From CALOBA01 sp942491465 (GTDB taxonomy: Bacteria; Pseudomonadota; Gammaproteobacteria; Chromatiales; Chromatiaceae): a stretch of DNA of 64,000 bases. This document shows positions 63,982 to 64,000 of this stretch, in pieces. The stretch is from NCBI GenBank assembly GCA_942491465.1, contig CALOBA010000008.1, forward strand, positions 62,001 to 126,000. Reading direction: 5' to 3'. A model generated the notes under the pieces. The model was not told where the DNA came from, searched no databases, and was given only the letters and a program-made list of their open reading frames with translations. Every line of letters begins with the position of its first letter. Position 1 is the first letter of the stretch. A program made the position numbers and the translations under genes.

Positions 63982-64000
63982 GCGCCCTCAGCAAGGATCA

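Overview
The window is high-GC, densely coded bacterial chromosome. It looks gammaproteobacterial, most like purple sulfur bacteria (Chromatiaceae). The clues are Ser/Thr-kinase/FGE fusion remains, a PEP-CTERM-type protein with a VPTP motif, secreted c-type cytochromes, a cyclic beta-glucan synthase, RAYT transposase remnants and REP hairpins with a GTGGGAGCG core. No rRNA, tRNA or CRISPR array was recognised. The taxonomic call is an inference.

Region 1 (1-11081) is a BREX-type phage-defence operon that enters from the left edge. Its adenine methyltransferase PglX is split into two genes: the NPPF catalytic half at 2-835 and the substrate-recognition/C-terminal half at 4072-6501. Between the halves lie three genes joined by 4-base ATGA overlaps: a HEPN-like protein, a KGGVGR-motif ParA-like ATPase and a second P-loop ATPase. 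PglZ and a BrxL follow; the Lon-like domain of BrxL seems to lack its catalytic dyad. This is the best candidate for an undescribed system here.

Region 2 (11284-25400) holds a Gly/Tyr/Pro-repeat secreted protein broken by a 1-base slip inside its repeat, a vanadium haloperoxidase, an RND efflux pair separated by unusual simple repeats, an alpha/beta hydrolase that has lost its nucleophile region, a quinone oxidoreductase, a YfcE-like phosphodiesterase, a 1.4-kb array of about 18 double-hairpin units, a CNT nucleoside transporter and a CbiL-like protein.

Region 3 (25449-36800) holds a decayed kinase/FGE gene, a zone of hairpins and REP/MITE elements, an Rpn/DUF4351-like remnant, a lower-GC acyltransferase, a diguanylate cyclase, a five-haem cytochrome with a dihaem cytochrome c, a lower-GC glycosyltransferase and two Crp/Fnr-type regulators. 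A 63-bp MITE-like repeat occurs once without, and twice with, an 80-bp REP insert at the same base.

Region 4 (36828-55702) holds an 8.8-kb NdvB/ChvB-type cyclic beta-glucan synthase, then a tightly coupled operon: PqqD-like protein, ATP-grasp ligase, PLP decarboxylase, urea-transporter/M23-peptidase fusion, histidine kinase and response regulator. A convergent YihY-family membrane protein closes the region. The six-gene operon is the second strong candidate for a poorly described system.

Region 5 (55703-64000) is an accessory, decaying zone: a lower-GC orphan protein, a PEP-CTERM-like protein, three RAYT remnants with TTACGGTGACAGTTTACT ends, an inverted-repeat element carrying a transposase tail, an AsmA/YdbH-like fragment, an intact L,D-transpeptidase with a SPOR domain, a lipoprotein leader fused to a RAYT, a type IV pilin and the last 25 codons of glmS.
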